Part shown: one piece after another, positions 25,970-34,778 of the stretch | Layout of the letters: each line of letters begins with the position of its first letter | How positions within the stretch are numbered: the first letter of the stretch is position 1 | Assembly: GCA_026399435.1 (NCBI GenBank) | Contig: JAPLQX010000019.1 | Location: forward strand, 179,461-243,460 | DNA from: Rhodocyclales bacterium | GTDB lineage: Bacteria > Pseudomonadota > Gammaproteobacteria > Burkholderiales > Rhodocyclaceae | Length of the DNA stretch: 64,000 bases | Reading direction: 5' to 3' | Translations under genes and position numbers: made by a program | The notes under the pieces: generated by a model | What the model was told of the DNA's origin: nothing | What the model saw: the letters and a program-made list of their open reading frames with translations, nothing else | The model's database searches: none

Positions 25970-26023
25970 GCGGCGCGGCTTGATGGGCGCAGTTGCCTGC
26001 CCGCGCTTCGTTGCTCGCCTGCT

Positions 26024-26740
26024 TCAGATCGTCCTGCCCTCACCAGCCTCTTCGTAAGTCTTTCCGTCGCGGATGTGATAAATGCGACGGAAGGTCGGGA
26101 TGATTTTTTCGTCGTGGGTGACGACGATGATCGCGGTCTGATATTGCTGCGCCATCTGGTTGAGGATGTGCATCACCGTCAGCGCGCGCTCGCTGTCCAG
26201 CGGCGCGGTCGGTTCGTCGGCGAGGATTACCGGCGGCTGGTTGGCCAGCGCCCGTGCGATGGCCACGCGTTGCTGCTCGCCACCGGAAAGTTCCGACACC
26301 GCGGCGCCGGCGCGGTGGGCAACGTCCAGTGCCTGCAGCAGTTCCAGCGCCCGCTGGCGTGCGATGCCGTTGCCTTTGCCGGCCAGCATCAGCGACAGGG
26401 CGACGTTGTCGGTCACGTCGAGAAACGGGATCAGGTAGGGTGCCTGGAAGACGAAGCCGATGCGATCGCGGCGCAAGGCCCGCAAGTCGTCGATCTGCCA
26501 GCCGGAGGCGCTGCCGTCGTAAATGTTCTGGCCGCCCAGTTGCATGCGACCGCCGGTGGGTTCGATTACCGCGCCCAGGCATTTCAGCAGGGTGGACTTG
26601 CCCGAGCCGCTCGGCCCCACCAGGCCCACCACCTCGCCCGGCGCAATGCTCATGTCCACGCCTTTCAGCGCATCCACGGCGGTGTCGCCGCTGCCGTAGC
26701 GCTTGGTCAGGCCCTCGATATGGATTGCCGGCAAGGTCAT
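26024..26740 (-). CDS. ABC transporter ATP-binding protein (DevA/LolD/MacB type)
   Basis: 238 residues. Walker A is GPSGSGKST, the Q-loop is FVFQAPYL, the signature is LSGGEQQRVAIARAL and Walker B is VILADEPTAPLD, followed by the H-switch VTHDEK. The usual GNLD or AALD after Walker B is APLD here. It is the last gene of a TetR-adaptor-permease-ATPase operon, one base after the permease stop. It powers the FtsX-type permease, probably for export or extrusion across both membranes. Confidence 0.88.
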   Translation of the reverse strand: MTLPAIHIEGLTKRYGSGDTAVDALKGVDMSIAPGEVVGLVGPSGSGKSTLLKCLGAVIEPTGGRMQLGGQNIYDGSASGWQIDDLRALRRDRIGFVFQAPYLIPFLDVTDNVALSLMLAGKGNGIARQRALELLQALDVAHRAGAAVSELSGGEQQRVAIARALANQPPVILADEPTAPLDSERALTVMHILNQMAQQYQTAIIVVTHDEKIIPTFRRIYHIRDGKTYEEAGEGRTI

Positions 26741-26741
26741 G

Positions 26742-27935
26742 TCAGCCGCCTATCGCCGTGGCCGGATCGACGCGCAGGGCGGCGCGGATGGCGACGATGC
26801 TGGCGAGGGTGCAGATCAGCATGACGGCGAGGAATCCGCTCACCGCGTCGCCGGTTTCCAGCAGCACGTACTTGGGGAAGTAGGGCGCCCACAGAGTCGC
26901 CACCGCCTTGCCGACGATGAATCCGGCCAGGCCGAGGCCCAGCGCCTCTTGCAGGATCATCCCGGCGATGGTGCGGTTGGGGGTGCCGATCAGCTTGAGC
27001 ACGGCGATCTCGCGGATCTTGCCCAGTGTCATGGTGTAGATGATGAAGGACACGATGGCGCCGCTGACGATTGCAAGAATTACCAGGAACATGGCGATCT
27101 GTTTCGCCGAGGTGGCGATCAGCTTGGCGATCAGGATTTCTTCCATCTGCGCGCGCGTGTAGGCCTGGAGGCGCTTCCAGCGGCGGATCGATTCGGCCAC
27201 CAGGTTCTCGTCCCAGCCCGGCGCCACCTGGACCAGCACAGCGTTGACATTGTGGTTGGCCGATTGGCTGGCGATCACGGCGTCGAGCAGGCCGGGCACA
27301 TTGGGGCGGTTGAGGCCGGGGTTGGCGGCAGTGCGGGCGCGGTCGTTGATGATGGCGTCGTTGTCCTTGAGGAACTGCGCCTCCTGGGCATCCTTGAGCG
27401 GGATAAAGATCATCGGGTCGCCGCTGGCCGACACCATGCGGCGGGTGAGGCCCACCACGGTGTAGTCGTGACGGCGCACGCGGACTTCTTCGTTCAGTAG
27501 AAAGCCGGTCTTTTCGTCGGCGACGGCCTCGTAATGCGAGCGGGTGATCGGGCGTCCGGCGATCAGGTTGGTCGGTTCACCCGGATGGCCGGGCTCGAAG
27601 CCGACCACCATGACGCGTACGTCGTCATCGCCGCGGCGGGCCTGCATGGTCAGGTAGGTGACATTGCCGGTGGCGGCCACGCCCGGCAGTCCGGCGATGC
27701 CGCGCCAGCTGTCGTCATGCAGGGTGGATGGCTCGGCGTAGGGGCCGAGGGTGTCGCGCTGTACTACCCACAGGTCGGCGCCGCTGTTGGTCAGCAGCAT
27801 GCGGGCATCTTCCACCATGCCGCGGTAAATGCCCGCCATCGAGAGCGTGACGCCGATCAGCAGCCCCAGCCCGGCCCCGGTGAAAACGTATTTCCCCCAG
27901 GAATGGAGGATGTCGCGGCCGGCCAGGCTGATCAT
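26742..27935 (-). CDS. FtsX/MacB-type ABC transporter permease (DevC-like)
   Basis: 397 residues. There is one N-terminal helix (YVFTGAGLGLLIGVTLSMAG), a periplasmic domain of about 230 residues (MacB-PCD type) and three C-terminal helices (IAMFLVILAIVSGAIVSFII; MILQEALGLGLAGFIVGKAV; VSGFLAVMLICTLASIVAIR). This is the classic type VII ABC topology. It overlaps the adaptor gene by four bases and works with the ATPase and the HlyD-like adaptor. The substrate is unknown; lipids, peptides and antibiotics are typical of such systems. Confidence 0.86.
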   Translation of the reverse strand: MISLAGRDILHSWGKYVFTGAGLGLLIGVTLSMAGIYRGMVEDARMLLTNSGADLWVVQRDTLGPYAEPSTLHDDSWRGIAGLPGVAATGNVTYLTMQARRGDDDVRVMVVGFEPGHPGEPTNLIAGRPITRSHYEAVADEKTGFLLNEEVRVRRHDYTVVGLTRRMVSASGDPMIFIPLKDAQEAQFLKDNDAIINDRARTAANPGLNRPNVPGLLDAVIASQSANHNVNAVLVQVAPGWDENLVAESIRRWKRLQAYTRAQMEEILIAKLIATSAKQIAMFLVILAIVSGAIVSFIIYTMTLGKIREIAVLKLIGTPNRTIAGMILQEALGLGLAGFIVGKAVATLWAPYFPKYVLLETGDAVSGFLAVMLICTLASIVAIRAALRVDPATAIGG

Positions 27936-29101
27936 CTGGCAGCGCTCTCCACCGCGCGCAATTTTTCACCGCCGCGCAACTCCGCGGCGCTATGCAGGAT
28001 GACTTCGTCGCCGCGGGCGAGCCCGTCGAGAATCTGCGTCCGCCCGTCCAGGGTCTGCGCGCCGATGCGCACCGGAACGAAGGTCGCCTTGCCGTCTACG
28101 CTGCGCCAGACACCGGTTTGCTGGCGACCTTGCCGGATGGCCGCGGTGGGAACGCTCAGTGCAGCGGTCACCAGCGGCAGGCGGATCGCGACCTCGGTCA
28201 GCTCGCCGACCGAAAGGCCGGCGGGCAGGCTGTCGAAGGCGATATCGACCACTCTTTCCTCGGCGACACTGTCGCTGTTCAACTCGATGCGCACCACCTT
28301 GCCGCTTAGCGGCTGGCCGGGACGCGAACGCAACACGATCTCGGCGGGCTGGCCCAGCGCGATGCTCTGGGCGCGTCCCTGATCAATGCGGGATTTGATC
28401 CAGATGCTGGCCGGATCGATCAGGCGCAGCACCGATTGGCCGGCGATGACGGTAGAGCCCGGCTCGGCGTCGCGCGCCGACACCAGGCCGTCGATCGGGC
28501 TCGACAGCCGGTACTGGGCGCGCTGCTTGCCGACGCCGGCACGGTCGGCACCGAGCCGCTCGTAGTCGCGCCGGGCTGCTATCAGGGCCGCATCGCCGGC
28601 CGCCAGCGACGCCTTGGCGGCATTGGCTTCGTGCTGTTTGGCGTCTGCGGCTTCCTGGCTGACGAAATTCTTCTGCCGCAAATCGCGGAAGCGTGCGGCG
28701 CTGGCCGCGGCCAGTTCGTTGCGGCTTTTCGCCTCGTTCAACTGCGCGGCGGCAACATCGACGCTGCTGGCCGCACGCTGCAGCGCATTGGCGGCGCTGG
28801 CCATGCGCTCGTCGAGATCGACCGGATCAAGTTCCGCCAGCAGTTGTCCGGCCTTGACCTCGTCGCCATGGTCCGCCAGTACCCTGACGACGCGGCTGGC
28901 CACCGTGGGGCCGATCATGTAGCTGCGGCGGGCTTCGACGGTACCGATGCCGAACACCTTGGGTGCGAGGTCGCCCTGTTCGACCCGCGCCACAGTCACC
29001 TTCATGCCCGCGAGCGGCCCATTGAGCAACACGGCGACAATCATGCTCACAACGAGCAGCAGCGCGAGGGCGAACAGCAGGAGTTTCTTGGGCGACTTCA
29101 T
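27932..29101 (-). CDS. HlyD-family periplasmic adaptor of an ABC efflux system
   Basis: 389 residues. An N-terminal anchor (LLLFALALLLVVSMIVAVLL) is followed by lipoyl-type half-motifs (LADHGDEVKAGQLLAELDPV and YRLSSPIDGLVSARDAEPGS) around a long alpha-hairpin rich in Ala and Gln (about residues 90-170), then a beta-barrel domain. It spans the periplasm between the permease and an outer-membrane factor, which is not encoded here. It overlaps the upstream TetR gene by four bases, indicating one transcript. Confidence 0.87.
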   Translation of the reverse strand: MKSPKKLLLFALALLLVVSMIVAVLLNGPLAGMKVTVARVEQGDLAPKVFGIGTVEARRSYMIGPTVASRVVRVLADHGDEVKAGQLLAELDPVDLDERMASAANALQRAASSVDVAAAQLNEAKSRNELAAASAARFRDLRQKNFVSQEAADAKQHEANAAKASLAAGDAALIAARRDYERLGADRAGVGKQRAQYRLSSPIDGLVSARDAEPGSTVIAGQSVLRLIDPASIWIKSRIDQGRAQSIALGQPAEIVLRSRPGQPLSGKVVRIELNSDSVAEERVVDIAFDSLPAGLSVGELTEVAIRLPLVTAALSVPTAAIRQGRQQTGVWRSVDGKATFVPVRIGAQTLDGRTQILDGLARGDEVILHSAAELRGGEKLRAVESAAR

Positions 29102-29709
29102 GGACGGGCTCCAATGGCGGAGAGAAATAGCGGAAACATCTTTTTGGCGCGAGCTTCCAGCGTCGCGACACCGTCAGCGAGGGCCGTCTGCATGACCAGG
29201 CCCTGAATCGTGCCGACGAACATCGCTGCCGCCGAAGGCAGGTCGAGATCGGCAGCGACGGCTTCCGTCGCCTTGGCGGCTTTCAGCAGGGTCAGGATGC
29301 GCTGGCGATAGGGTTCCATGATTTGCCGGACCTCAGCGCGGGCAGGCGATTCCACCGGCCGCTGCAACTCATGGAAAATCAGCCGGGGCACTGCCGGATG
29401 GGTCGTGACGAAGCGCACATGGGCGCGAAAGATCTCGCCCAGTTGCTCGATGGGCGTAGCCCCGCGTGCCGCGGCCGCGTCGATCTCGGCACGGAAGCGT
29501 TCCCGCACCCAGGCGAGGACAGCGATCCAGATTGCCTCCTTGGAAGGGAAATGGCGAAACAGCGCGCCCTGCGTCAGGCCCACTTCATCGGCAATGGCCT
29601 GGGTGGTGATGCCGTCGGGGCTGGCGAACTGCGCCAGGCGCAGCGCCGCTTCGACTATTTCCTGCTGGCGCAGCACGGTGCTGGAGCGGCGCGGGATGGG
29701 TTTGTTCAT
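29098..29709 (-). CDS. TetR-family regulator of the ABC efflux operon
   Basis: 203 residues from ATG 29709 (MNKPIPRRSSTVLRQQEIVE). A longer frame from 29787 crosses the likely operator and is less probable. The HTH is DGITTQAIADEVGLTQGALF RHFPSK, with the C-terminal ligand domain rich in Ala and Leu. Being first in the efflux operon and preceded by a palindrome, it is expected to repress its own operon until a ligand binds. Confidence 0.85.
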   Translation of the reverse strand: MNKPIPRRSSTVLRQQEIVEAALRLAQFASPDGITTQAIADEVGLTQGALFRHFPSKEAIWIAVLAWVRERFRAEIDAAAARGATPIEQLGEIFRAHVRFVTTHPAVPRLIFHELQRPVESPARAEVRQIMEPYRQRILTLLKAAKATEAVAADLDLPSAAAMFVGTIQGLVMQTALADGVATLEARAKKMFPLFLSAIGARP

Positions 29710-29723
29710 CGATTGCTGGATGC

Positions 29724-29739
29724 AAGTAATTAATTGCTT
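29724..29739. promoter_or_regulatory. Palindrome upstream of tetR, candidate operator
   Basis: AAGTAATTAATTGCTT is a 16-bp dyad with one mismatch, 15 bp upstream of the TetR start codon. This is the usual place for TetR autoregulation. Confidence 0.55.
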
Positions 29740-29853
29740 ACATAGTAACACCTCTTGCCCGATGCCCGCAACAAATGAAATTCGCATGCTTCAGGCAATG
29801 CGAGCGGGGGCTCGAAAAGCTCCCCGGAAGAAGGTCCTCGAACGGGGTTCGAT

Positions 29854-29876
29854 CAGGAGCTCTCGTGCCGCTCCTG
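29854..29876. terminator. Hairpin downstream of the acyltransferase gene
   Basis: CAGGAGC and GCTCCTG pair over a 9-base loop, between the stop of the acyltransferase gene and the TetR region. A T-run is absent, so termination is uncertain. Confidence 0.35.
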
Positions 29877-29893
29877 GCTGACGGCAGTTCTGT

Positions 29894-31414
29894 CTAGAGC
29901 GTCTTCAAGGCGGCTCGCTTGCGTGGGCGCGTCGCCGTCGATGCCTTCGCTGCCCTGGTTACCGGCGCCTTGCCCTTGGCGGGCGAACGGGGCGCGGTCC
30001 GCGCGGACTTCGGTCGCGCCAGGAAGGCGGTTTCAAGTTCCTGCAATGCATCTGCCGCATACACTGCCAGATGTTGCATGCTCGGCAGCGAGGAATGGCA
30101 TCCGGTGAAGCCGAAATTCATCGAGCCGGCATAACTCTGGCAGGTGATGTTGAGCGCCTGTCCGTGCGTCACGATCGAAGCCGGATAGGTGGCCACGAGT
30201 TCGGCGCCGCGAAAATACAAGGGCTTGTCCGGCCCCGGCACGTTGGAAATGGTGATGTTGAACATCGGCCGCGTGCGCCCGCCGATGCCCGTCAGCAGCG
30301 TGAGGATGGTCGGGGCCATCAGCAGTATCGTGTATTGCAGCATGGCCTGCTTGGGCAGGCTTTGCACGTGGTTCTTGGCATGGCGGACCGAGTTGCGGAT
30401 CGCCTCGATGCGTTCTTTCGCATCGTCGATGTCGGTGCCCAGGGTGGCGATGATGAAGGTGATCGCATTACCGCTGTCTTCATCGTCCTTGGGCCGCACC
30501 GAGACGGGTATGCCGGCGGTCAGGGATTCTTCGGGCAGGCTGTCGCGTTCCTGCAGGAAGCGTCGCAGCGCGCCGCCGCAGATCGCCAGCACGACGTCAT
30601 TGAGGGTGCATTGCGCCGCCGTCGCCAGCGTCCGCAGGCGCTCCATCGGAAATTGCTGCGTGGCGAAGCGCCGCTTCTCGCGCACCCGGCCGTTGAGCAC
30701 GGAGCGCGGCGAGGCGAAGGGAACGACCAGACCCTCGCCGGTATCACCCACGCGCTTGAGCATCTTGCCAAAGGCCGCGATCAACTGCGGTACCGACTGC
30801 GCCTGGTCGCGCAGCGCCTGAACCGCTGCGGCAGCCGCATTGGCAACCGTCGGCAGCGGGGCGTCGCGTCCGGGCCACGCAGCGCGCTCGGGGCCCGAAG
30901 CCCAGAACGGCGGGATCTTGAGGCTCCTGGCGCGGTCGGTCGACATCGCTCGCTGCAGCAGCTTCATGCCGCTCACGCCGTCGATGAGCGAGTGGTGCAT
31001 CTTGATGAAAATCGCGAAGCGGTCACCTTCGAGCCCTTCGATGATGGTGCATTCCCAGGGCGGTCGACTCAGGTCCAGCGGCGTGCTTTGCAGCCGGCCG
31101 ACCAGTTCGCCCAGCTCGCGTTCCCCGCCCGGCCAGGGCAGGGCCGAGTGCCGCACGTGATATTCCAGATCGATGTCGTCGTCCTCGATCCAGACCGGCA
31201 TGGGATTCTTGTTGAACGCGTATTTCAGTCGGCGGTTCCAGGGGCTCGCGAACTCGCGGTGGTTGCGAAAGTCGGTCATCATCCGGTGCAGGAAGTCCCG
31301 CGGCGCGCCCTCGGGCAGGCGGAACTGCAGCAGGCCGCCGACATGGTTTGGGGTAGCGCGCGACTCGGTGAACAACCAGGCGGAATCGAGCGGATTCAGA
31401 CGAACGGAGCTCAT
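29894..31414 (-). CDS. Wax ester synthase/diacylglycerol acyltransferase (WS/DGAT) family protein
   Basis: 506 residues. The N-terminus LNPLDSAWLFTESRATPNHV and the catalytic HHxxxDG motif MHHSLIDGVSG (about residue 137) define the family. ICGGALRRFLQERDSLPEE and NITISNVPGPDKPLYFRGAE are further WS/DGAT landmarks. These membrane-associated enzymes acylate long-chain alcohols or diacylglycerol with acyl-CoA for storage lipids. The last 45 residues form an unusual basic Ala/Pro/Lys/Arg tail (PKSARTAPRSPAKGKAPVTR) that resembles histone-H1-like tails and is not needed for catalysis. It is monocistronic. Confidence 0.87.
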   Translation of the reverse strand: MSSVRLNPLDSAWLFTESRATPNHVGGLLQFRLPEGAPRDFLHRMMTDFRNHREFASPWNRRLKYAFNKNPMPVWIEDDDIDLEYHVRHSALPWPGGERELGELVGRLQSTPLDLSRPPWECTIIEGLEGDRFAIFIKMHHSLIDGVSGMKLLQRAMSTDRARSLKIPPFWASGPERAAWPGRDAPLPTVANAAAAAVQALRDQAQSVPQLIAAFGKMLKRVGDTGEGLVVPFASPRSVLNGRVREKRRFATQQFPMERLRTLATAAQCTLNDVVLAICGGALRRFLQERDSLPEESLTAGIPVSVRPKDDEDSGNAITFIIATLGTDIDDAKERIEAIRNSVRHAKNHVQSLPKQAMLQYTILLMAPTILTLLTGIGGRTRPMFNITISNVPGPDKPLYFRGAELVATYPASIVTHGQALNITCQSYAGSMNFGFTGCHSSLPSMQHLAVYAADALQELETAFLARPKSARTAPRSPAKGKAPVTRAAKASTATRPRKRAALKTL

Positions 31415-31557
31415 CGTGTCAAACCTCCTTTGCGCGGCGATCTTTTGCCATGACGGGGAGTCATTCTATTTGACCGGGCAGCACTGCGCCTCGTTGCCCG
31501 CTTTTGCGCTGTCGACACGCGGTCGACAGATTGTGCGCGAACTTCGGGTGAGGCAGC

Positions 31558-32361
31558 ATGGCCGCCTGGACTATCCTGACGCCAAAAGGACACGGCGTGG
31601 ATATTGCGGAACAACTGGTCAGGAGACTTCGTGAGGCGAGCCACGTGCTTGTCTTCACGGGCGCAGGCGTTTCTGCCGAAAGCGGCATTCCGACCTTTCG
31701 GGATGCGCTGACCGGCCTGTGGGAGAACTTCGACGCCGAAGCCCTGGCCACTCCCGAAGCGTTCGAGCGCGATGCGGCCATGGTGTGGGGGTGGTACGAG
31801 TGGAGGCGGATGAAGGTGCTGCGGGCACGGCCCAATCCGGCGCACCTGGCGATTGCCGCCCTGCAAGCCAGGGTGCCTCGATTGACCGTGGTCACGCAGA
31901 ATGTGGATGACTTGCACGAGCGCGCCGGCAGCCACGATGTACTCCATTTGCATGGCAGCCTGGAGAAACCCTTGTGCGTTGCTTGCAGGCGACCAAGTGA
32001 GTATCTGGCGGGAATTCCGGATGAACCGGAAGGCGGTCGCCATCTGGAGCCGCCCCGGTGCATCCATTGCGGCGGGCGCCTGCGTCCCGGTGTGGTGTGG
32101 TTCGGCGAGGCCCTTCCCGATGCGGAGTGGGATGCTGCGATTGCCTCGGCCAATTCCTGCGACGCATTCCTGTGCATAGGAACTTCGTCGCTGGTGCAAC
32201 CCGCCGCGAGTCTGACGACCATGGCAATTCGACGCGGCGCAATCACCATTCAGGTCAACCCGAACCCGACAGACCTCGATGACAGCGTGAGCCTCAATCT
32301 GTCGGGGCCGGCGGGAGTCGTGATGCCTGCCCTGGTCGAGAAGGTTTGGGGATCAATCTAG
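31558..32361 (+). CDS. cobB: Sirtuin NAD-dependent protein deacylase (class III, CobB-like)
   Basis: 267 residues. The NAD site is FTGAGVSAESGIPTFRDA, the catalytic His region is VVTQNVDDLHERAGSHDVLH then LHGS, and zinc cysteines are C-V-A-C and C-I-H-C. VVWFGEALP and CIGTSS complete the fold. A Tyr-x-x-Arg pair (WYEWRR, about residues 80-85) marks class III sirtuins that favour succinyl or other acidic acyl groups. It has GAGG upstream of ATG 31558, and its end overlaps the convergent LysR gene by four bases. The gap 31415-31557 shows nothing else. Confidence 0.9.
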   Translation: MAAWTILTPKGHGVDIAEQLVRRLREASHVLVFTGAGVSAESGIPTFRDALTGLWENFDAEALATPEAFERDAAMVWGWYEWRRMKVLRARPNPAHLAIAALQARVPRLTVVTQNVDDLHERAGSHDVLHLHGSLEKPLCVACRRPSEYLAGIPDEPEGGRHLEPPRCIHCGGRLRPGVVWFGEALPDAEWDAAIASANSCDAFLCIGTSSLVQPAASLTTMAIRRGAITIQVNPNPTDLDDSVSLNLSGPAGVVMPALVEKVWGSI

Positions 32362-33302
32362 GTCGGTGAGCGATGCTCGCCCAGCAGCGCTGCGCGAGTA
32401 ACCTGGCTTTTCAACTGCGCCAGCCACCATTGCAGTGCCCGACCCTGGCCGGGCTTGCCGCTCTTGCGCCAGGCGTAGCTGACCTGGATCTGCCGTTCGG
32501 ACCGCTCCACGCGCCTGGCCACCAAGCGGCCGGCGTCGAGGTAGGGCTGCGCCAGGCAGCTCGGCAGGAAGCCGACGCCCAGGCCTCGCATCTGGGCATC
32601 TAGCTTGGCGGGCATGCCCGTCACGGTGAACACGTCCTGCCCGGCCAGCAACCCGATGGTGAGGCCGGTGCCGCGCTGGATGGTATCGGCCACCGCCACT
32701 GCCCGGTGCTGGCGGATGGCTTCATCGCTCAGCGGCTCGGGCATTTTCGCCAGCGGGTGGTGGGGCGCCATGGCAAAGACAAAATGCACGCCGCCGAGCG
32801 ATTCATGATGCAGGCCCGCCATGGTGGTGGCGCCCATCATCACGCCGAGCGCCAGATCGGCCTGGCCGGACGTCAGCGCTTCCAGAGTGCCGGAAAGGGT
32901 TTCGTCGCGCAGCTTGAGCTTTGTCGGCGGGCTCAGGGAAAGAAACGCCTCGCAGAGTTCCATCACCGTAGCCCTGCTGATGATGCTGTCCACCGCGATG
33001 GTGAGCTGCGATTCCCAGCCGGTGGCAACGCGCTTGACGCGGTTGGCCACGGCGTCGATGTCTGCCAGCAGGCGCGTGCCCTCGCGCAGCAGCTCGGCGC
33101 CGGCTTCGGTCAGGCGGGCCTGGCGCGAACTGCGGTCGAACAGCAGCACGTCCAGCGCGTCTTCCATCTGCCGCACGCGATAGGTGAGGGCGCTGGGCAC
33201 CATGTTGCTGGCACGGGCCGCCGCGGCAAAGCTGCCGCTCCTGGCAATGGTCTGCAGCATGGCCAGGGCATCGGGCGTCAATACGTCGCGCGGCGTAGTC
33301 AT
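32358..33302 (-). CDS. LysR-family regulator divergent from pirin gene
   Basis: 314 residues. The winged helix is at residues 8-65 (LAMLQTIARSGSFAAAARAS then NMVPSALTYRVRQMEDALDV) and the periplasmic-binding-protein-like effector domain follows. It faces the pirin-flavodoxin pair over 108 bp containing a perfect dyad, so it likely controls that pair in response to a redox-active or electrophilic compound (inference). Confidence 0.88.
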   Translation of the reverse strand: MTTPRDVLTPDALAMLQTIARSGSFAAAARASNMVPSALTYRVRQMEDALDVLLFDRSSRQARLTEAGAELLREGTRLLADIDAVANRVKRVATGWESQLTIAVDSIISRATVMELCEAFLSLSPPTKLKLRDETLSGTLEALTSGQADLALGVMMGATTMAGLHHESLGGVHFVFAMAPHHPLAKMPEPLSDEAIRQHRAVAVADTIQRGTGLTIGLLAGQDVFTVTGMPAKLDAQMRGLGVGFLPSCLAQPYLDAGRLVARRVERSERQIQVSYAWRKSGKPGQGRALQWWLAQLKSQVTRAALLGEHRSPT

Positions 33303-33316
33303 AGGGACCCCGTCAG

Positions 33317-33331
33317 TTCAATTTATTTGAA
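33317..33331. promoter_or_regulatory. LysR-type operator between lysR and pirin gene
   Basis: TTCAATTTATTTGAA is a perfect 5-5-5 palindrome and contains the T-N11-A core of LysR boxes. It is 15 bp from the lysR start and 80 bp from the pirin start. Confidence 0.6.
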
Positions 33332-33410
33332 TGATGACATCAAACTGGCTGGCTCTCAAGGGCAATGGCAGTTCCTACAATTCATCTCATCGCAACGGAG
33401 GAACCAAACC

Positions 33411-34112
33411 ATGCTTACCCTTCGCAAATCTCAAGACCGCGGCTATGCGGACCACGGCTGGCTCAAGAGCTACCACTCGTTCTCGTTTGCCGGTTACCAC
33501 GATCCGGCCCACATGGGCTGGGGCAACCTGCGCGTGATCAACGAAGACCGCATCGCGCCGGGAACCGGGTTCGGCAAGCATGGCCACCGCGACATGGAAA
33601 TCATCAGCTACGTGCTGTCGGGCGAACTGGCCCACCAGGACAGCATGGGCAACGTCGTGGGCATTCCGCCCGGCGACGTGCAGCGCATGAGCGCCGGCAC
33701 CGGCGTGACGCACAGCGAGTTCAACCACGCCAAGGACCAGACCACGCATTTCCTGCAGATCTGGATCCAGCCGAAGGTGACCGGCATTGCGCCAGGCTAT
33801 GAGCAGAAGACCGTTCCCGCCGAACAGAAACGGGGCGCCTTGCGTCTGGTCGCTTCGCCCGACGGTGCGCTGGGGTCGGTCACCATTCATGCCGATGCGG
33901 CGCTCTACGCCGGGTTGTTCGATGGAGCCGAAAGTGCCGAACTGGCGCTGGATCCGGCACGAAAGGCCTATGTGCATCTGGTACGCGGCGCCCTGGAGGT
34001 CAATGGGCAGCGCCTCGACGCCGGCGATGCCGTCCTGCTGGAAAACGAAAATCGGATCGAACTGAGCCACGGCGACGACGCCGAGGTGCTGGTATTCGAT
34101 CTGGCCGCCTGA
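33411..34112 (+). CDS. Pirin-family bicupin protein
   Basis: 233 residues from ATG 33411 with CGGAGGA upstream. The cupin motifs HSFSFAGYHDPAHMGWGNLR, FGKHGHRDMEIISYVLSGEL and GTGVTHSEFNH carry the three His plus Glu that bind iron in pirins. The second cupin is at the C-terminus. Bacterial pirins are often quercetinase-like dioxygenases or redox sensors. Together with the flavodoxin-like quinone reductase gene downstream and the LysR gene, it forms a typical quinone or electrophile stress unit. Confidence 0.9.
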   Translation: MLTLRKSQDRGYADHGWLKSYHSFSFAGYHDPAHMGWGNLRVINEDRIAPGTGFGKHGHRDMEIISYVLSGELAHQDSMGNVVGIPPGDVQRMSAGTGVTHSEFNHAKDQTTHFLQIWIQPKVTGIAPGYEQKTVPAEQKRGALRLVASPDGALGSVTIHADAALYAGLFDGAESAELALDPARKAYVHLVRGALEVNGQRLDAGDAVLLENENRIELSHGDDAEVLVFDLAA

Positions 34113-34153
34113 ACTTCTTTACTCAACCGCAAACAATTTCGAGGAATATGAAA

Positions 34154-34708
34154 ATGGCAACAGTCGCAGTGGTTTATCACTCTGGTTATGGTCACACCCA
34201 ACGCATGGCCCAGGCAGTCGCGGAAGGCGCCGGCGCTTCACTCGTCGCCATCGATGCCGAAGGCAATCTGCCCGAAGGTGGCTGGGAAGCACTGAAGGCG
34301 GCTGACGCCATCATCATGGGCAGCCCGACCTACATGGGCAGCGTGAGCTGGCAGTTCAAGAAGTTTGCCGATGCTTCGTCCAAGCCCTGGTTCAGCCAGC
34401 AATGGAAAGACAAGCTGTTCGCCGGCTTCACCAACAGCGCCACGATGAACGGCGACAAGTTGTCCACCTTGCACTACCTGTTCACGCTCGCCATGCAGCA
34501 CAGCGGCATCTGGGTCGGCACCGGCATGATGCCCAGCAACGCCAAGGCGGCGCAACGCAATGACGTGAACTACGTCGGATCTTCGAGCGGCGCCATGGCC
34601 CAATCGCCATCGGACAGCAGCCCCGACGAAATGTTTCCGGGCGATCTCGAAACGGCCAGGCTGTTCGGCAAGCGCGTGGCCGAAACGGCAGCCAGATTCA
34701 AGGCTTGA
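34154..34708 (+). CDS. WrbA-like flavodoxin-fold NAD(P)H:quinone oxidoreductase
   Basis: 184 residues from ATG 34154, preferred to ATG 34148 because the GAGGA site is then 9 bases away. The FMN phosphate loop is YHSGYGHTQRMAQAVAEG. The second FMN loop is GSPTYMGSVSWQFKKFADAS and the third GFTNSATMNGDK. The protein is near the 198-residue size of WrbA but lacks some of its insert. Two-electron reduction of quinones is the expected activity. It follows the pirin gene by 41 bp in one operon. Confidence 0.85.
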   Translation: MATVAVVYHSGYGHTQRMAQAVAEGAGASLVAIDAEGNLPEGGWEALKAADAIIMGSPTYMGSVSWQFKKFADASSKPWFSQQWKDKLFAGFTNSATMNGDKLSTLHYLFTLAMQHSGIWVGTGMMPSNAKAAQRNDVNYVGSSSGAMAQSPSDSSPDEMFPGDLETARLFGKRVAETAARFKA

Positions 34709-34733
34709 TCGACGTTTGATGCCGTATCGGTGA

Positions 34734-34764
34734 CAGAAGTCGGCCGGGACCCGGCCGACTTCTG
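34734..34764. terminator. Strong bidirectional hairpin
   Basis: CAGAAGTCGGCCGGG and CCCGGCCGACTTCTG are perfect 15-base complements with one base between them, so a stem of about 12-14 bp is certain. It lies between the convergent flavodoxin and TSUP genes and can stop transcription from both sides, although T-runs are weak. Confidence 0.75.
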
Positions 34765-34778
34765 CAAACACTTGGGAT

